Origin: JABDQZ01 sp050049775
GTDB taxonomy: Bacteria; Pseudomonadota; Gammaproteobacteria; Chromatiales; Chromatiaceae
Direction: 5' to 3'
NCBI GenBank assembly: GCA_050049775.1
Contig: JASFVP010000004.1
Span: 34,721-98,720, forward strand
Length of the DNA: 64,000 nucleotides
Part shown: positions 53,901 through 61,235 of the stretch, one piece after another
Layout of the letters: each line of letters begins with the position of its first letter
Numbering within the stretch: position 1 is the stretch's first letter
Made by a program: the position numbers and the translations under genes
The notes under the pieces: generated by a model
Databases searched by the model: none
Seen by the model: the letters and a program-made list of their open reading frames with translations, nothing else
What the model was told of the DNA's origin: nothing

Positions 53901-54251
53901 TCACCGAATTAGATTGTGAAGATACGGCGAGTTTGGTGAAAGTTTTTGTTCATTTGCCCCCCTTTTCGCAGTGAACCTGAATACTGTTTTTTCTCCGGCT
54001 CGTTCAATCGTACGCACCCCGTCGAGTACGCAAAGCACACCAAACAATGTGGCTTCGGCGGCTTCATTCATGGCTTGACGCACCATTATTAGTTGATCAG
54101 CTTCAGGCAGCCTTTTGAACAATTCAGATATTTTTTCGAGTTGTTCAGGTAGCTTGCGGCCAGGCGGAGACTGAAAATCTTCCACGCAGTCTTCGTCCGC
54201 AGCACTTCTGCATACCTCTTGAAGTGATTTGACGAACTGTTCGGGAGTCAT
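53901..54251 (-). CDS. Unrecognised 116-residue soluble protein
   Basis: 116 residues, no signal peptide or membrane helix. The N-terminal two-thirds is helical and charged (TPEQFVKSLQEVCRSAADED, LEKISELFKRLPEADQLIMV), and the middle contains NEAAEATLFGVLCVLDGVRT. Small, helical, single-domain proteins like this are frequent among integron cassettes and include orphan immunity proteins, but no specific assignment is possible. Confidence 0.7.
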   Translation of the reverse strand: MTPEQFVKSLQEVCRSAADEDCVEDFQSPPGRKLPEQLEKISELFKRLPEADQLIMVRQAMNEAAEATLFGVLCVLDGVRTIERAGEKTVFRFTAKRGANEQKLSPNSPYLHNLIR

Positions 54252-54261
54252 CTTTTTTGCC

Positions 54262-54323
54262 CCTAACGCTTAGGGTAAGACACGCGCGCTTTTTTGCGCG
54301 TCATTTTTGACCCGTTTGTTAGC
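54262..54323 (-). repeat. attC site 7
   Basis: CCTAACGCTTAGGGTAAG at the left and ACCCGTTTGTTAG at the right; same type as site 26 at 63759. Almost all of it is translated as the C-terminal tail of the gene to its right. Confidence 0.8.
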
Positions 54324-54896
54324 GGGACTCACCAATCGAACTTCAAGATACAGCTTTCCAGCCCACGACTTCTTCCCAATAAGATCAAATATGAGCTCTC
54401 CGCCGGGTAATAATTCAAACATATCCTCTGTAATGCAAATGTAGCCAGGTAATGCTGTTTCGATCGACTTACCGGTAAGGCGATAATTGCAAGTAAATCG
54501 ACCATGACTCCATTGCTTTTCAAGCTTTACAGATTCGGAGTACTTGAGTCCAGCTATAGCAGTATAAGCAGCAGGCACCCCATGACCGATAACAGCTAGG
54601 CTGAAAAATATCATAAGTGCAGGAAGCAGAATGACGAAAAGCCATTGAATAGTTTTTGACTTTTCGTCAGGACCGATAAATTTGTGACCGATTCGGCGAA
54701 ACACGGTAATTGTTGCGACACCACCAATCAGAATCGAGCCATACAAACTAAATGATCGCATTTCGAATGACGGAACAAAATCAGCCCAACGCGCCCACCA
54801 GATAATCGCTACGACGATGAGCAATGCAAATATGGATCGCTTTCGCTGGACTGTAGGCTCTTCGACTCCGAATACCACTCTCCTCCATGAAACCAT
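54270..54896 (-). CDS. Membrane protein whose C-terminus is encoded by attC
   Basis: 208 residues. Three or four hydrophobic helices occupy roughly residues 20-110 (SIFALLIVVAIIWWARW, SLYGSILIGGVATITVF, WLFVILLPALMIFFSLAVIG). A soluble beta-rich domain follows (KQWSHGRFTCNYRLTGKSIE). The last 16 residues (NKRVKNDAQKSARVLP) are read straight from attC site 7, ending at the TAA on its far side. Function unknown. Confidence 0.72.
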   Translation of the reverse strand: MVSWRRVVFGVEEPTVQRKRSIFALLIVVAIIWWARWADFVPSFEMRSFSLYGSILIGGVATITVFRRIGHKFIGPDEKSKTIQWLFVILLPALMIFFSLAVIGHGVPAAYTAIAGLKYSESVKLEKQWSHGRFTCNYRLTGKSIETALPGYICITEDMFELLPGGELIFDLIGKKSWAGKLYLEVRLVSPANKRVKNDAQKSARVLP

Positions 54897-54905
54897 AAGA
54901 TTTCC

Positions 54906-55001
54906 CTTAATGCGCTATCGCTCAGCATAAGGGGCCGTGCAAAGCGTCAGCTTTGCGCGGCCCCAGCCCGCGAAGCGGGCGACATTGATGCCCTTGTTAG
55001 G
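54906..55001 (-). repeat. attC site 8, degenerate left core
   Basis: Left core has become TTAATGCG; right core TTGTTAGG. Two inner palindromes (GGGGCCG...CGGCCCC and GCCCGC...GCGGGC), about 96 bases, the longest in the array. Confidence 0.7.
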
Positions 55002-55417
55002 TTTCTGTGCTTCCAGAGTAGCCATAAGAACAAGACCGGTAAAACATTTAGACCGGCCACAATATCTGTGGACTCGTTTCCACTAACCCAGGCCAGATAA
55101 ACCTTGAAATCTAAGACCAGGCCTTGGGAAAGCGAAAAGTCCCATGTGCCAATGCCCAACACAAGGATTGACGCTAAAATAAACCACTTGGCCCAGGCGA
55201 GAGCCTTGGCATTTTTTCTGAGTACCCCATACCCGATTGCGACAGAAACTACTTGGAAAAGAGCATATGACAGTACAAAAGAATAGATATTTATAACTTG
55301 CAGGCCAGACATGAGCATCCAGGCAGCAGCCGCCCATGCCACAAAGCCGTTCGCAATCAAATACCATCCGACTATGGCGCTGTAGTTACTTTTCTCGAAC
55401 TTCTCGCTCAATTCCAT
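54947..55417 (-). CDS. Four-helix membrane protein, cassette-borne
   Basis: 156 residues with four hydrophobic helices (IVGWYLIANGFVAWAAAAWM, IYSFVLSYALFQVVSVAIGY, KWFILASILVLGIGTW and IVAGLNVLPVLFLWLLW). The final 18 residues are translated from attC site 8, with the stop at a TGA in the middle of the site. The body resembles other small four-helix proteins of unknown function. Confidence 0.72.
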   Translation of the reverse strand: MELSEKFEKSNYSAIVGWYLIANGFVAWAAAAWMLMSGLQVINIYSFVLSYALFQVVSVAIGYGVLRKNAKALAWAKWFILASILVLGIGTWDFSLSQGLVLDFKVYLAWVSGNESTDIVAGLNVLPVLFLWLLWKHRNLTRASMSPASRAGAAQS

Positions 55418-55423
55418 TTTGAA

Positions 55424-55505
55424 ACCAATCGTTCAATTGTGTGGCGCCGCATTTTTTGCGGCGTCCAAGCGACTGCAAGGAGTGAATATGAATTGCTTGT
55501 TAGTT
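55424..55505 (-). repeat. attC site 9, degenerate left core
   Basis: Left core CCAATCG, GGCGCCGCA/TGCGGCG(T)CC inner palindrome, right core TTGTTAG; 82 bases. Confidence 0.65.
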
Positions 55506-55511
55506 TGATAC

Positions 55512-55873
55512 TTACTCATACCAACCTACCCATTCTTCTGGTTCGAGATATTTTTGTTTGTATTTCCTAATTTCTACTTTAGAAGCATATTTAAAATATG
55601 GATGTATATATTCCATCAAATATGTTTCACCCGTTCCCATGCGCCAAAACATATCATAGCGGGAATAGTTGGGGTATTTTAACCAAGGTGGTAGAGGTGG
55701 ATTCTCTTTTAATTCTTTTTCAAACCTTAGCTTTCTTTCCTGTTCATATTTTTTATTTATTTCTAGATGTTTTCCCACTCTTCCTGGCTCATTCCAGGAG
55801 GTGATTTATCTGCGTCATTTGCACCAGTACTCATAGATACTATCGCCAGCAATATTAGCGCTACATGTTTCAT
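55512..55873 (-). pseudogene. Frameshifted exported small protein
   Basis: From ATG 55873 the frame gives a signal-peptide-like start (MKHVALILLAIVSMSTGAND) and MSQEEWEN before a TAG 37 codons in. A second frame offset by one base continues KHLEINKKYEQERKLRFEKE to WVGWYE and stop 55512. Restoring one A in the GGGAAAAC run would join them as EEWEKHLEINKK. The arrangement is most simply a one-base deletion; the second part alone could start at GTG 55778. Confidence 0.7.
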
Positions 55874-55882
55874 ATTTATCAA

Positions 55883-55959
55883 ACTAACGCCAATGATAAG
55901 GAGCCGAGGCGAAGCCGATGTCCCAGCCCGCTTGCGGGCGACTTGGTTTACTTGTTAGG
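55883..55959 (-). repeat. attC site 10
   Basis: ACTAACGCC at the left, TTGTTAGG at the right, inner GGCGAAGCC and GCCCGC/GCGGGC palindromes. Confidence 0.8.
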
Positions 55960-56436
55960 TGCATTATTTGTCTTATCTGAGATGGAGCGGTATTTCCACA
56001 TGCTAATGCTGTCCACAATCTCCTCCAGCGATGAATCGTAAATGTTAGGAAATGCCGCTTCTTTTGCCGATACGCTATCCCAAAGACAGGACCTATTATT
56101 TTTCTTCAAGTATTTATCATTGAATGTTATCAACATAACTTGCATTAGGCGAATTCGCGTAAGGTAGATGTCATTAATATCTTCCCACAATAGCTCTCTT
56201 TTCCCCCAAATTGTTTGGCTAATAATTCCATTCTTGTCGACACTAAGGGACATTGAGTTGCTAATTATGAGGTACAAAAGAACCAAGAAAATAAGCCCTG
56301 ACACTCCAACTGCAATTGATCCGAGAATGGCACTTTCATTAAACAACAACGCACCGCTCGAAAGCGTCAACAAGGAAAATAGCGCTAATAAAAATAAACG
56401 TTTCTTGTCAACGCGAAATTCCTGCGGCTGATTCAT
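55948..56436 (-). CDS. PH-domain-like (bPH) membrane protein
   Basis: 162 residues from ATG 56436, whose ribosome-binding site AGGTGG is provided by attC site 11. Two helices (LFLLALFSLLTLSSGALLF and IAVGVSGLIFLVLLYLII) precede a soluble domain beginning SLSVDKNGIISQTIWGKREL then LLWEDINDIYL, the common start of bacterial PH-like domains. The TAA stop is in the right core of attC site 10. Role unknown. Confidence 0.7.
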   Translation of the reverse strand: MNQPQEFRVDKKRLFLLALFSLLTLSSGALLFNESAILGSIAVGVSGLIFLVLLYLIISNSMSLSVDKNGIISQTIWGKRELLWEDINDIYLTRIRLMQVMLITFNDKYLKKNNRSCLWDSVSAKEAAFPNIYDSSLEEIVDSISMWKYRSISDKTNNAPNK

Positions 56437-56444
56437 TATGACCA

Positions 56445-56518
56445 CCTAACGCCGCGCTCACAGGCAAAATTGCGAGCACCAGCGAGTAATTTTGTCCTTG
56501 TGCAGCAGATTGTTATGC
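56445..56518 (-). repeat. attC site 11
   Basis: CCTAACGCC at the left, TTGTTATG at the right, 74 bases. Confidence 0.78.
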
Positions 56519-56521
56519 GAT

Positions 56522-57145
56522 TTACACGACACTCGTTCGCTCCTTGCACGTAACCAACCCACCAGTGCTGCTAACTAATTTTTCCTTAATTTCTTCGGAT
56601 GACGTTTGCTTCGCTGCCTCTAACTCAGAAGGAGTGATGCCTACCACCTGCAATAAATCAACACGCCCTGATTTGATGGAGAAGTTTTCAGGGAAACTAA
56701 CAGGACGAACAAACATCATTGTTTTTATTGATTCAGATAACGCCAAAGGCACTCGATGCCCATAGTCTAGAGGAGGAAATTCACCCATTTCCCCGGTTAC
56801 CAGCAATAAGTTGTAGGCCATTAGTGTTTGAAGAACTTCAATTGCCCAAACCTCTTCATTTTCTGTTTCCATTAGAAACTCTACACCCAGACCAGAGTAT
56901 TCATCGGGTTCTTCTGTTTCCCATGGATTAGACATTCCTGAAGTTACATATGCCCACGTACCCCTGCTGCCATTTGGCGGACTCTTAAAAACACCATGTG
57001 TAAGCCAGCGAGGATCGATTCCTTTCGCATTCATTCGATCAAAGATTTCATTTGACAGAGGAAAAATACCTGGCCCAGTATCACCAAATATTTCCTTATA
57101 TGCTTTCTCTTCTCGCTCTTCCCACGATTCTTCAAGGAAGCTCAT
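56522..57145 (-). CDS. Suppressor-of-fused (SUFU) domain protein
   Basis: 207 residues. The opening WEEREEKAYKEIFGDTGPGI and the middle TWAYVTSGMSNPWETEE, VEFLMETENEEVWAIEVLQ and FVRPVSFPE fit the SUFU domain family (PF05076). Bacterial SUFU proteins are considered immunity proteins of polymorphic toxin systems in several comparative studies. No toxin gene is near it, so this is an orphan immunity-type cassette. A CTCC-complement GGAG ribosome-binding site is visible before the ATG. Confidence 0.85.
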   Translation of the reverse strand: MSFLEESWEEREEKAYKEIFGDTGPGIFPLSNEIFDRMNAKGIDPRWLTHGVFKSPPNGSRGTWAYVTSGMSNPWETEEPDEYSGLGVEFLMETENEEVWAIEVLQTLMAYNLLLVTGEMGEFPPLDYGHRVPLALSESIKTMMFVRPVSFPENFSIKSGRVDLLQVVGITPSELEAAKQTSSEEIKEKLVSSTGGLVTCKERTSVV

Positions 57146-57157
57146 TCGTTCTCCTTC

Positions 57158-57218
57158 GCATAACGTTTAAGGCCAGTGGCGCTGCGTAGCAGCGTCAAAC
57201 TGAACCGATTTGTTAGAT
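57158..57218 (-). repeat. attC site 12 (common 60-base type)
   Basis: GCATAACGTTTAAGGCCAGT at the left, then the shared GGCGCTGCGTAGCAGCGTCA core, and TTGTTAGA at the right. Confidence 0.9.
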
Positions 57219-57230
57219 GCCGATTCCATT

Positions 57231-57521
57231 TTAATTTTTTCTTATTGGCAATGATCTTATTTCAAGTGGCACCAATGCCTCGCGAATAATTTCTATAAAA
57301 AACCCCATTACGGAAACAATCACAGCACCAACATTTCCAAACCTACCGAGCACCCATAAAAATATATACACATATACAAGAAATATCGGTACAAAAATAA
57401 GAAAGCTCCAAATTTGATTTACACCTATTTTTGCACCGCATTTTTTGCATTGTGTCTGGAAGCCAAATATCCGAAACGCAGGAATACTTTTTTCTCTACA
57501 ATTTGGGCAAGCTCTTTTCAT
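57231..57521 (-). CDS. Zinc-ribbon membrane protein
   Basis: 96 residues. An N-terminal zinc ribbon (MKRACPNCREKS, then QCKKCGAKI; C-x2-C, C-x2-C) is followed by two hydrophobic helices, IWSFLIFVPIFLVYVYIFLW and VGAVIVSVMGFFIEII. Related in design to the genes at 52279 and 60140 but not alike in sequence. Function unknown. Confidence 0.75.
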   Translation of the reverse strand: MKRACPNCREKSIPAFRIFGFQTQCKKCGAKIGVNQIWSFLIFVPIFLVYVYIFLWVLGRFGNVGAVIVSVMGFFIEIIREALVPLEIRSLPIRKN

Positions 57522-57531
57522 TTTTTACGCA

Positions 57532-57591
57532 TCTAACGCTTTAGGCCAGTGGCGCTGCGTAGCAGCGTCAAACTGGGCCGACTTGTTAGGC
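57532..57591 (-). repeat. attC site 13 (common 60-base type)
   Basis: TCTAACGCTTTAGGCCAGT at the left; core and right end TTGTTAGG as in sites 12, 15, 18, 19, 24 and 25. Confidence 0.9.
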
Positions 57592-57593
57592 GT

Positions 57594-58058
57594 TCATTGC
57601 CCCGTATTTTGTTGGACATAGAAATATGACCAAATATAGAAGACAGATAGCATGACTATACCAGCTACAATCATATGTGGAAGAATGGCTTTTTGCGTTG
57701 ACAGCAACCCCGTTGGCACTTGAGACAAAACTGGCCAGAACATAATTATGATAAAGACGAATGCAGTTATCATAGGGAACAAAAGATTTTTTGGAGAAAT
57801 CGACCAATTGTAAATGGGCATAAGTGCAAAACATGTTACCCCCATTGAAATTGCCGCAACCATAGAATTGAAGATTAACTCTTTCCCGAGACCTGCTGCA
57901 GGGTCATTAACTAGAAATTCATGCCTCATGTATTCAAGTACTGGCAATGAAAGCCTTTGCAACATTCCAACCAAAAACTCGAATGCGAAACTAAAAGCAA
58001 TAGCACATACAATTGATAGAAAAACACTAGATTGTATCGCTGATTGAATTTCGATCAT
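57594..58058 (-). CDS. Membrane protein, cassette-borne
   Basis: 154 residues with four hydrophobic helices (SVFLSIVCAIAFSFAFEFLV, NSMVAAISMGVTCFALMPIY, LFPMITAFVFIIIMFWPVL and MIVAGIVMLSVFYIWSYFYV). An amphipathic segment with EYMRHEFLVNDPAAGLGKEL sits between the first two. Function unknown. Confidence 0.72.
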   Translation of the reverse strand: MIEIQSAIQSSVFLSIVCAIAFSFAFEFLVGMLQRLSLPVLEYMRHEFLVNDPAAGLGKELIFNSMVAAISMGVTCFALMPIYNWSISPKNLLFPMITAFVFIIIMFWPVLSQVPTGLLSTQKAILPHMIVAGIVMLSVFYIWSYFYVQQNTGQ

Positions 58059-58065
58059 CTTATTC

Positions 58066-58153
58066 GCCTAACGCTCATGCTTTGGGGCGCACGGCGAAGC
58101 CGGGCGTCCCAGTGAGGAGCAAAGCGACGAACGCCTAGAACTATTTGTTAGGT
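58066..58153 (-). repeat. attC site 14
   Basis: GCCTAACGCTC at the left, TTGTTAGG at the right, 88 bases; shares the CCAGTGAGGAGCAAAGCG segment with site 3. Confidence 0.82.
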
Positions 58154-58503
58154 TTTTCACCATAAACCGCTTTCAACTCCTTGAAGGTTTCCATTCCCCC
58201 GGTGGTTAAGCCGTAGAAAGTGTTTTCAGATTTGTGCAAAAGATCGTTTTCTTCTCGAAGGGCTGCTTCTATTTCCGCAAGTGATGGAGTGAATAGACCG
58301 CGCTCCTTCTGGAGAGCCACCAGCATATGCTCAGAGAACATTTCGAACAGCAATATTTTCAGCTCTTCTTCGCTCAAACCATGTGATTCCATGTTCATAG
58401 CTTCTTCGATTTCTGGGCTTAGAAGATCACTAAGACACACAAACAACTCTTCGACATATCGAAAGAGCTGGTACTTCGCGAAGTTGACTCGATTCCTCTC
58501 CAT
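58141..58503 (-). CDS. Unrecognised 120-residue helical protein
   Basis: 120 residues, soluble and mostly helical (FAKYQLFRYVEELFVCLSDL, LSEEELKILLFEMFSEHMLV, LAEIEAALREENDLLHKSEN). A GLTTGGMETFKEL loop precedes the C-terminus. The end runs two codons into attC. The profile is acidic and compact like many immunity proteins, but there is no clear family. Confidence 0.72.
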   Translation of the reverse strand: MERNRVNFAKYQLFRYVEELFVCLSDLLSPEIEEAMNMESHGLSEEELKILLFEMFSEHMLVALQKERGLFTPSLAEIEAALREENDLLHKSENTFYGLTTGGMETFKELKAVYGEKPNK

Positions 58504-58515
58504 GGCTTTTGTGAA

Positions 58516-58576
58516 ACCTAACGTTTAAGGCCAGTGGCGCTGCGTAGCAGCGTCAAACTGGGCCGACTTGTTATAT
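58516..58576 (-). repeat. attC site 15 (common 60-base type)
   Basis: ACCTAACGTTTAAGGCCAGT at the left, TTGTTATA at the right. Confidence 0.9.
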
Positions 58577-58987
58577 GCCTTCTAACCATATTTCTCCAAC
58601 TCTGCCTTCGTACTTTTTTTCGAGCACGATCCAAGTTAAACCATCCATATTGTGCAGTTCGTATTCAATACCTTTTTTTCTAAGCTTTGCTTCCGTTTCT
58701 TCGAGAAAACCTGGTGCAGGCGAGAAGCTCCGATTCATTGGAATTATCTCTTCCGAAGCAGAACGCCCAAATTCGATGATTTTTTGCTCATTACCTTTAA
58801 TAACTCGCACGACACCATTGGACTCCTGATACCAAATGACCTCTGAATCTAGACGCTGCACGATCATGTCCCGAATATCTTCGGGTACCAAAGGGTAGGC
58901 AACCGTAAACAATTGAATAAAGGCAAGGTATGTAGCCCCGACCAGCGCAAGGAGGAGAATAATTGTTGTTGCTAGTTTCTTGTTCAT
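58571..58987 (-). CDS. Membrane-anchored protein, cassette-borne
   Basis: 138 residues with one N-terminal helix (ATTIILLLALVGATYLAFIQ) and a periplasmic-type soluble domain (RDMIVQRLDSEVIWYQESNG, VVRVIKGNEQKIIEFG, LEETEAKLRKKGIEYELHNM). Its TAA stop is in the right core of attC site 15. Function unknown. Confidence 0.72.
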   Translation of the reverse strand: MNKKLATTIILLLALVGATYLAFIQLFTVAYPLVPEDIRDMIVQRLDSEVIWYQESNGVVRVIKGNEQKIIEFGRSASEEIIPMNRSFSPAPGFLEETEAKLRKKGIEYELHNMDGLTWIVLEKKYEGRVGEIWLEGI

Positions 58988-58997
58988 TGCCTATTGC

Positions 58998-59063
58998 ATA
59001 TAACGGTTGAGCTAAGGGGCGCGCGTCTTTTTGCGCGTCCCGTGCTTGAGCGATTTGTTATGT
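58998..59063 (-). repeat. attC site 16
   Basis: ATATAACGG at the left, TTGTTATG at the right; inner GCGCGC(G)TCTTTTTGCGCGTC palindrome-like stem. Confidence 0.82.
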
Positions 59064-59375
59064 TTCGTCATTATTATTTTTTGCCGATTCAAAGTAATGA
59101 ACGAGGACTCTTGTGACTGTATCAGCCTGGATATTCATTGAAGCCGATATTGAGTAAAGAGACCATATAATACACAGAGTAGATATAGCTATTGTAATGG
59201 CTAGAAATAACGAGGACGTAACACCCGTAAAATAAAACATTATTGCTATAGCTATTCCTAATAGAACTGCCGACTGCAGCACTCCTCTGAACCTGATGGA
59301 TATTCCAATATTGTAAGAATTAACGCCCTGTTCCGCGAGAGATTGCTCTAATGAATTGGGTAATGCTTTGAGCAT
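59058..59375 (-). CDS. Small membrane protein, cassette-borne
   Basis: 105 residues with two long hydrophobic helices (VLQSAVLLGIAIAIMFYF and LFLAITIAISTLCIIWSLYS). N- and C-termini are polar. The TAA stop lies in attC site 16. A 60-base leader separates its ATG from attC site 17, longer than in most neighbours. Function unknown. Confidence 0.7.
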   Translation of the reverse strand: MLKALPNSLEQSLAEQGVNSYNIGISIRFRGVLQSAVLLGIAIAIMFYFTGVTSSLFLAITIAISTLCIIWSLYSISASMNIQADTVTRVLVHYFESAKNNNDET

Positions 59376-59434
59376 ACTAGCCCTCCATCACAATACATTT
59401 ATGTTTTAGGTTTGATATTTCTTATATCAAGAAA

Positions 59435-59509
59435 CTTAACGCCCGTAATAAGGGGCGACGGCGAAGCCGACGTCCCAGCCCGTAGGGCGACTTGATTTGC
59501 TTGTTAGGC
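59435..59509 (-). repeat. attC site 17
   Basis: CTTAACGCCCG at the left, TTGTTAGG at the right; GGCGAAGCC palindrome as in site 10. Confidence 0.82.
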
Positions 59510-60052
59510 GCGCCATGTGGCATACGGGCTGACGCCCAACATTAAATACACCGACGCACTCGATATTGCGATACCTAAAGCGGCAGAAAATACGTGTGAC
59601 ACGAAAGCCCACCGGTAACTGTACCGACGCGCGTAAAGGCATATGGCGATTAATACCGTAGTTATTGCGGCATATGCTGTTGCTGCTGAAATACCTAAGG
59701 AGATTGTGCCCTCGTTGAATTTTACGTGAGACCACCAAACCGCCTGCACCCTGGAAATAACCGCTACGCTCATGAAATATGCGGCGATCAGCGCAAGGAT
59801 GCCAACGATTAGGGCCGGAATACTGAAGGCCTCGGCTATTTCAGGTTTTTCGTGATGCTTTGGGCTTAAGGCGAGAACACCTCCTGCGCCAAATGCTAGT
59901 GGCAGCAAAAAGTAGACCGCAGACCATACATGGGACATGCCCCGAAACACGATTTCACCTGGAGCATTCCATGTAGCTAAGCAGGCAGCCAACACCAAAC
60001 CGGACATGAGCCAGATTAGGAGGCCAGTTGTAACTCGGGAGGTTGATTCCAT
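59504..60052 (-). CDS. Membrane protein, cassette-borne
   Basis: 182 residues with five hydrophobic helices (VTTGLLIWLMSGLVLAACLA, SAVYFLLPLAFGAGGVLAL, LIVGILALIAAYFMSVAVIS, YAAITTVLIAICLYARRY and FVSHVFSAALGIAISSASVY). No signature motif was seen. The stop is a TAG or TAA at the border of attC site 17. Function unknown. Confidence 0.72.
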   Translation of the reverse strand: MESTSRVTTGLLIWLMSGLVLAACLATWNAPGEIVFRGMSHVWSAVYFLLPLAFGAGGVLALSPKHHEKPEIAEAFSIPALIVGILALIAAYFMSVAVISRVQAVWWSHVKFNEGTISLGISAATAYAAITTVLIAICLYARRYSYRWAFVSHVFSAALGIAISSASVYLMLGVSPYATWRA

Positions 60053-60057
60053 TATTC

Positions 60058-60119
60058 GCCTAACGTTTGAGGCCAGTGGCGCAGCGTAGCAGCGTCAAAC
60101 TGGGCCGACTTGTTATGTG
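60058..60119 (-). repeat. attC site 18 (common 60-base type)
   Basis: GCCTAACGTTTGAGGCCAGT at the left with one base different in the inner palindrome (GGCGCAGCG); right core TTGTTATG. Confidence 0.9.
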
Positions 60120-60139
60120 TTTTCTCGACATAAAGGCCA

Positions 60140-60451
60140 TTAATCACCCCCTCCAAACTGCGCCCCGCAATGCCGGCAAGAAGTCGGATGCTGGAACAGC
60201 ATTGCACCTGAAATACGTGCCCACGGGTGGAAAATCCTTTTTCCACAATTACTACAGACACTACTTGAAAGGTTGTAACCAGAATAAAGGATAAATAAAA
60301 CAATTCCGAGAGCAATGAGAATATGAAGATCAATGCCCGCTACCTCAGGCCACCATGGACTTACAATCGATATAACAGCATTCATTCCGAATGCAATATA
60401 TCCATACTTCAACATGCCTTGACGTTTATTTATTACTTCGAGATCGGTCAT
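60140..60451 (-). CDS. Membrane protein with zinc ribbon
   Basis: 103 residues. Two hydrophobic helices (YIAFGMNAVISIVSPWW and LHILIALGIVLFILYSGYNL) come first; a zinc ribbon follows at the C-terminus (CSNCGKRIF, then CRHCGAQF). This is the reverse domain order of the gene at 57231. A longer overlapping frame at 60052-60333 is a translation of the attC and was rejected. Function unknown. Confidence 0.72.
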   Translation of the reverse strand: MTDLEVINKRQGMLKYGYIAFGMNAVISIVSPWWPEVAGIDLHILIALGIVLFILYSGYNLSSSVCSNCGKRIFHPWARISGAMLFQHPTSCRHCGAQFGGGD

Positions 60452-60460
60452 CTTTCACAC

Positions 60461-60522
60461 ACATAACGATTAAGGCCAGTGGCGCTGCGTAGCAGCGTCA
60501 AACTGGGCCGACTTGTTATGCG
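60461..60522 (-). repeat. attC site 19 (common 60-base type)
   Basis: ACATAACGATTAAGGCCAGT at the left, TTGTTATG at the right. Confidence 0.9.
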
Positions 60523-60530
60523 CTTTCTCA

Positions 60531-61148
60531 CTAGATGGTTTCCACACTGAGGCCTGATGTTTTCCTGAACTTGATTGTTTTTGCCTCTATTCGCTCACCG
60601 TTCACCAGCAAGGGGGGAAGCGTTATCGAAAATTGCTCAAAAACAACCGATGTGCTCACTGAGTGATAAAAGGCGTAGTAGTTGTGAGACATGCACTCAG
60701 AACCAAATAGTGGTGGGACCTTACTGGGCAGGCTTTCCCCAACTAGAGCATCGGTTGGATCATAAGGCAAGTTTCTTTGCAAAGGGCCTTGGCCTAATAA
60801 ATGATCTATTCGTACCAGCTTGGAATAACCATTGGGCCCCGCGATTAATATTTCGCTGCTGAGTAGATTTACGGTGACTCCTTTCGGGACTATGAACCAA
60901 ATATTGAACCAAAGCTCATGTGGCCCGGTTTCGCTAAGGTTAAAAGACCCAGAAACAGAGAGTATTGCGCCCTGTGCTAAATCTGTTTCAAGCCTCGGTT
61001 GTTTCCAGTGAATGTCATATTTCAGTTTTGCCCCTTTTAAGTCGGGTTCGTAATAGTGCTTTACGACTGGAGCGCAGGATGAAACCAAAACGGCGCACAG
61101 GAGTAAGGCGCTAGCTTTTCGGTGGCTGTTTGCTCGCTTCTTACGCAT
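60531..61148 (-). CDS. Putative lipoprotein, cassette-borne
   Basis: 205 residues from ATG 61148. The longer open frame to 61190 is translated from attC site 20 and was not used. A basic N-terminus (MRKKRANSHRK) and ALLLCAVLVSSC give a lipobox VSSC. The mature protein is beta-rich with SVSGSFNLSETGPHELWFNI and FSITLPPLLVNGER. Function unknown. Confidence 0.72.
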   Translation of the reverse strand: MRKKRANSHRKASALLLCAVLVSSCAPVVKHYYEPDLKGAKLKYDIHWKQPRLETDLAQGAILSVSGSFNLSETGPHELWFNIWFIVPKGVTVNLLSSEILIAGPNGYSKLVRIDHLLGQGPLQRNLPYDPTDALVGESLPSKVPPLFGSECMSHNYYAFYHSVSTSVVFEQFSITLPPLLVNGERIEAKTIKFRKTSGLSVETI

Positions 61149-61235
61149 AACGCCAAGCATATGGGGCGGGCCGCCGCGTAGCGGTGGCACGTCCCAGCTG
61201 CCCGAAGGGCAGCGACATGATGCACTTGTTATGTA
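61145..61235 (-). repeat. attC site 20
   Basis: GCATAACGCCAAG at the left, TTGTTATG at the right, 91 bases; inner GCCGCCGCGTAGCGGTGGC and GCTGCCCGAAGGGCAGC stems. Confidence 0.85.

Noticed and set aside
55760..55785. Programmed -1 frameshift at GGGAAAAC
   Set aside because: The codon phase does not match the X-XXY-YYZ arrangement needed for canonical slippage; a one-base deletion is simpler.
60052..60333. 93-codon minus-strand open frame
   Set aside because: It overlaps the zinc-ribbon gene at 60140 in another frame, and its end is only a translation of attC site 18.
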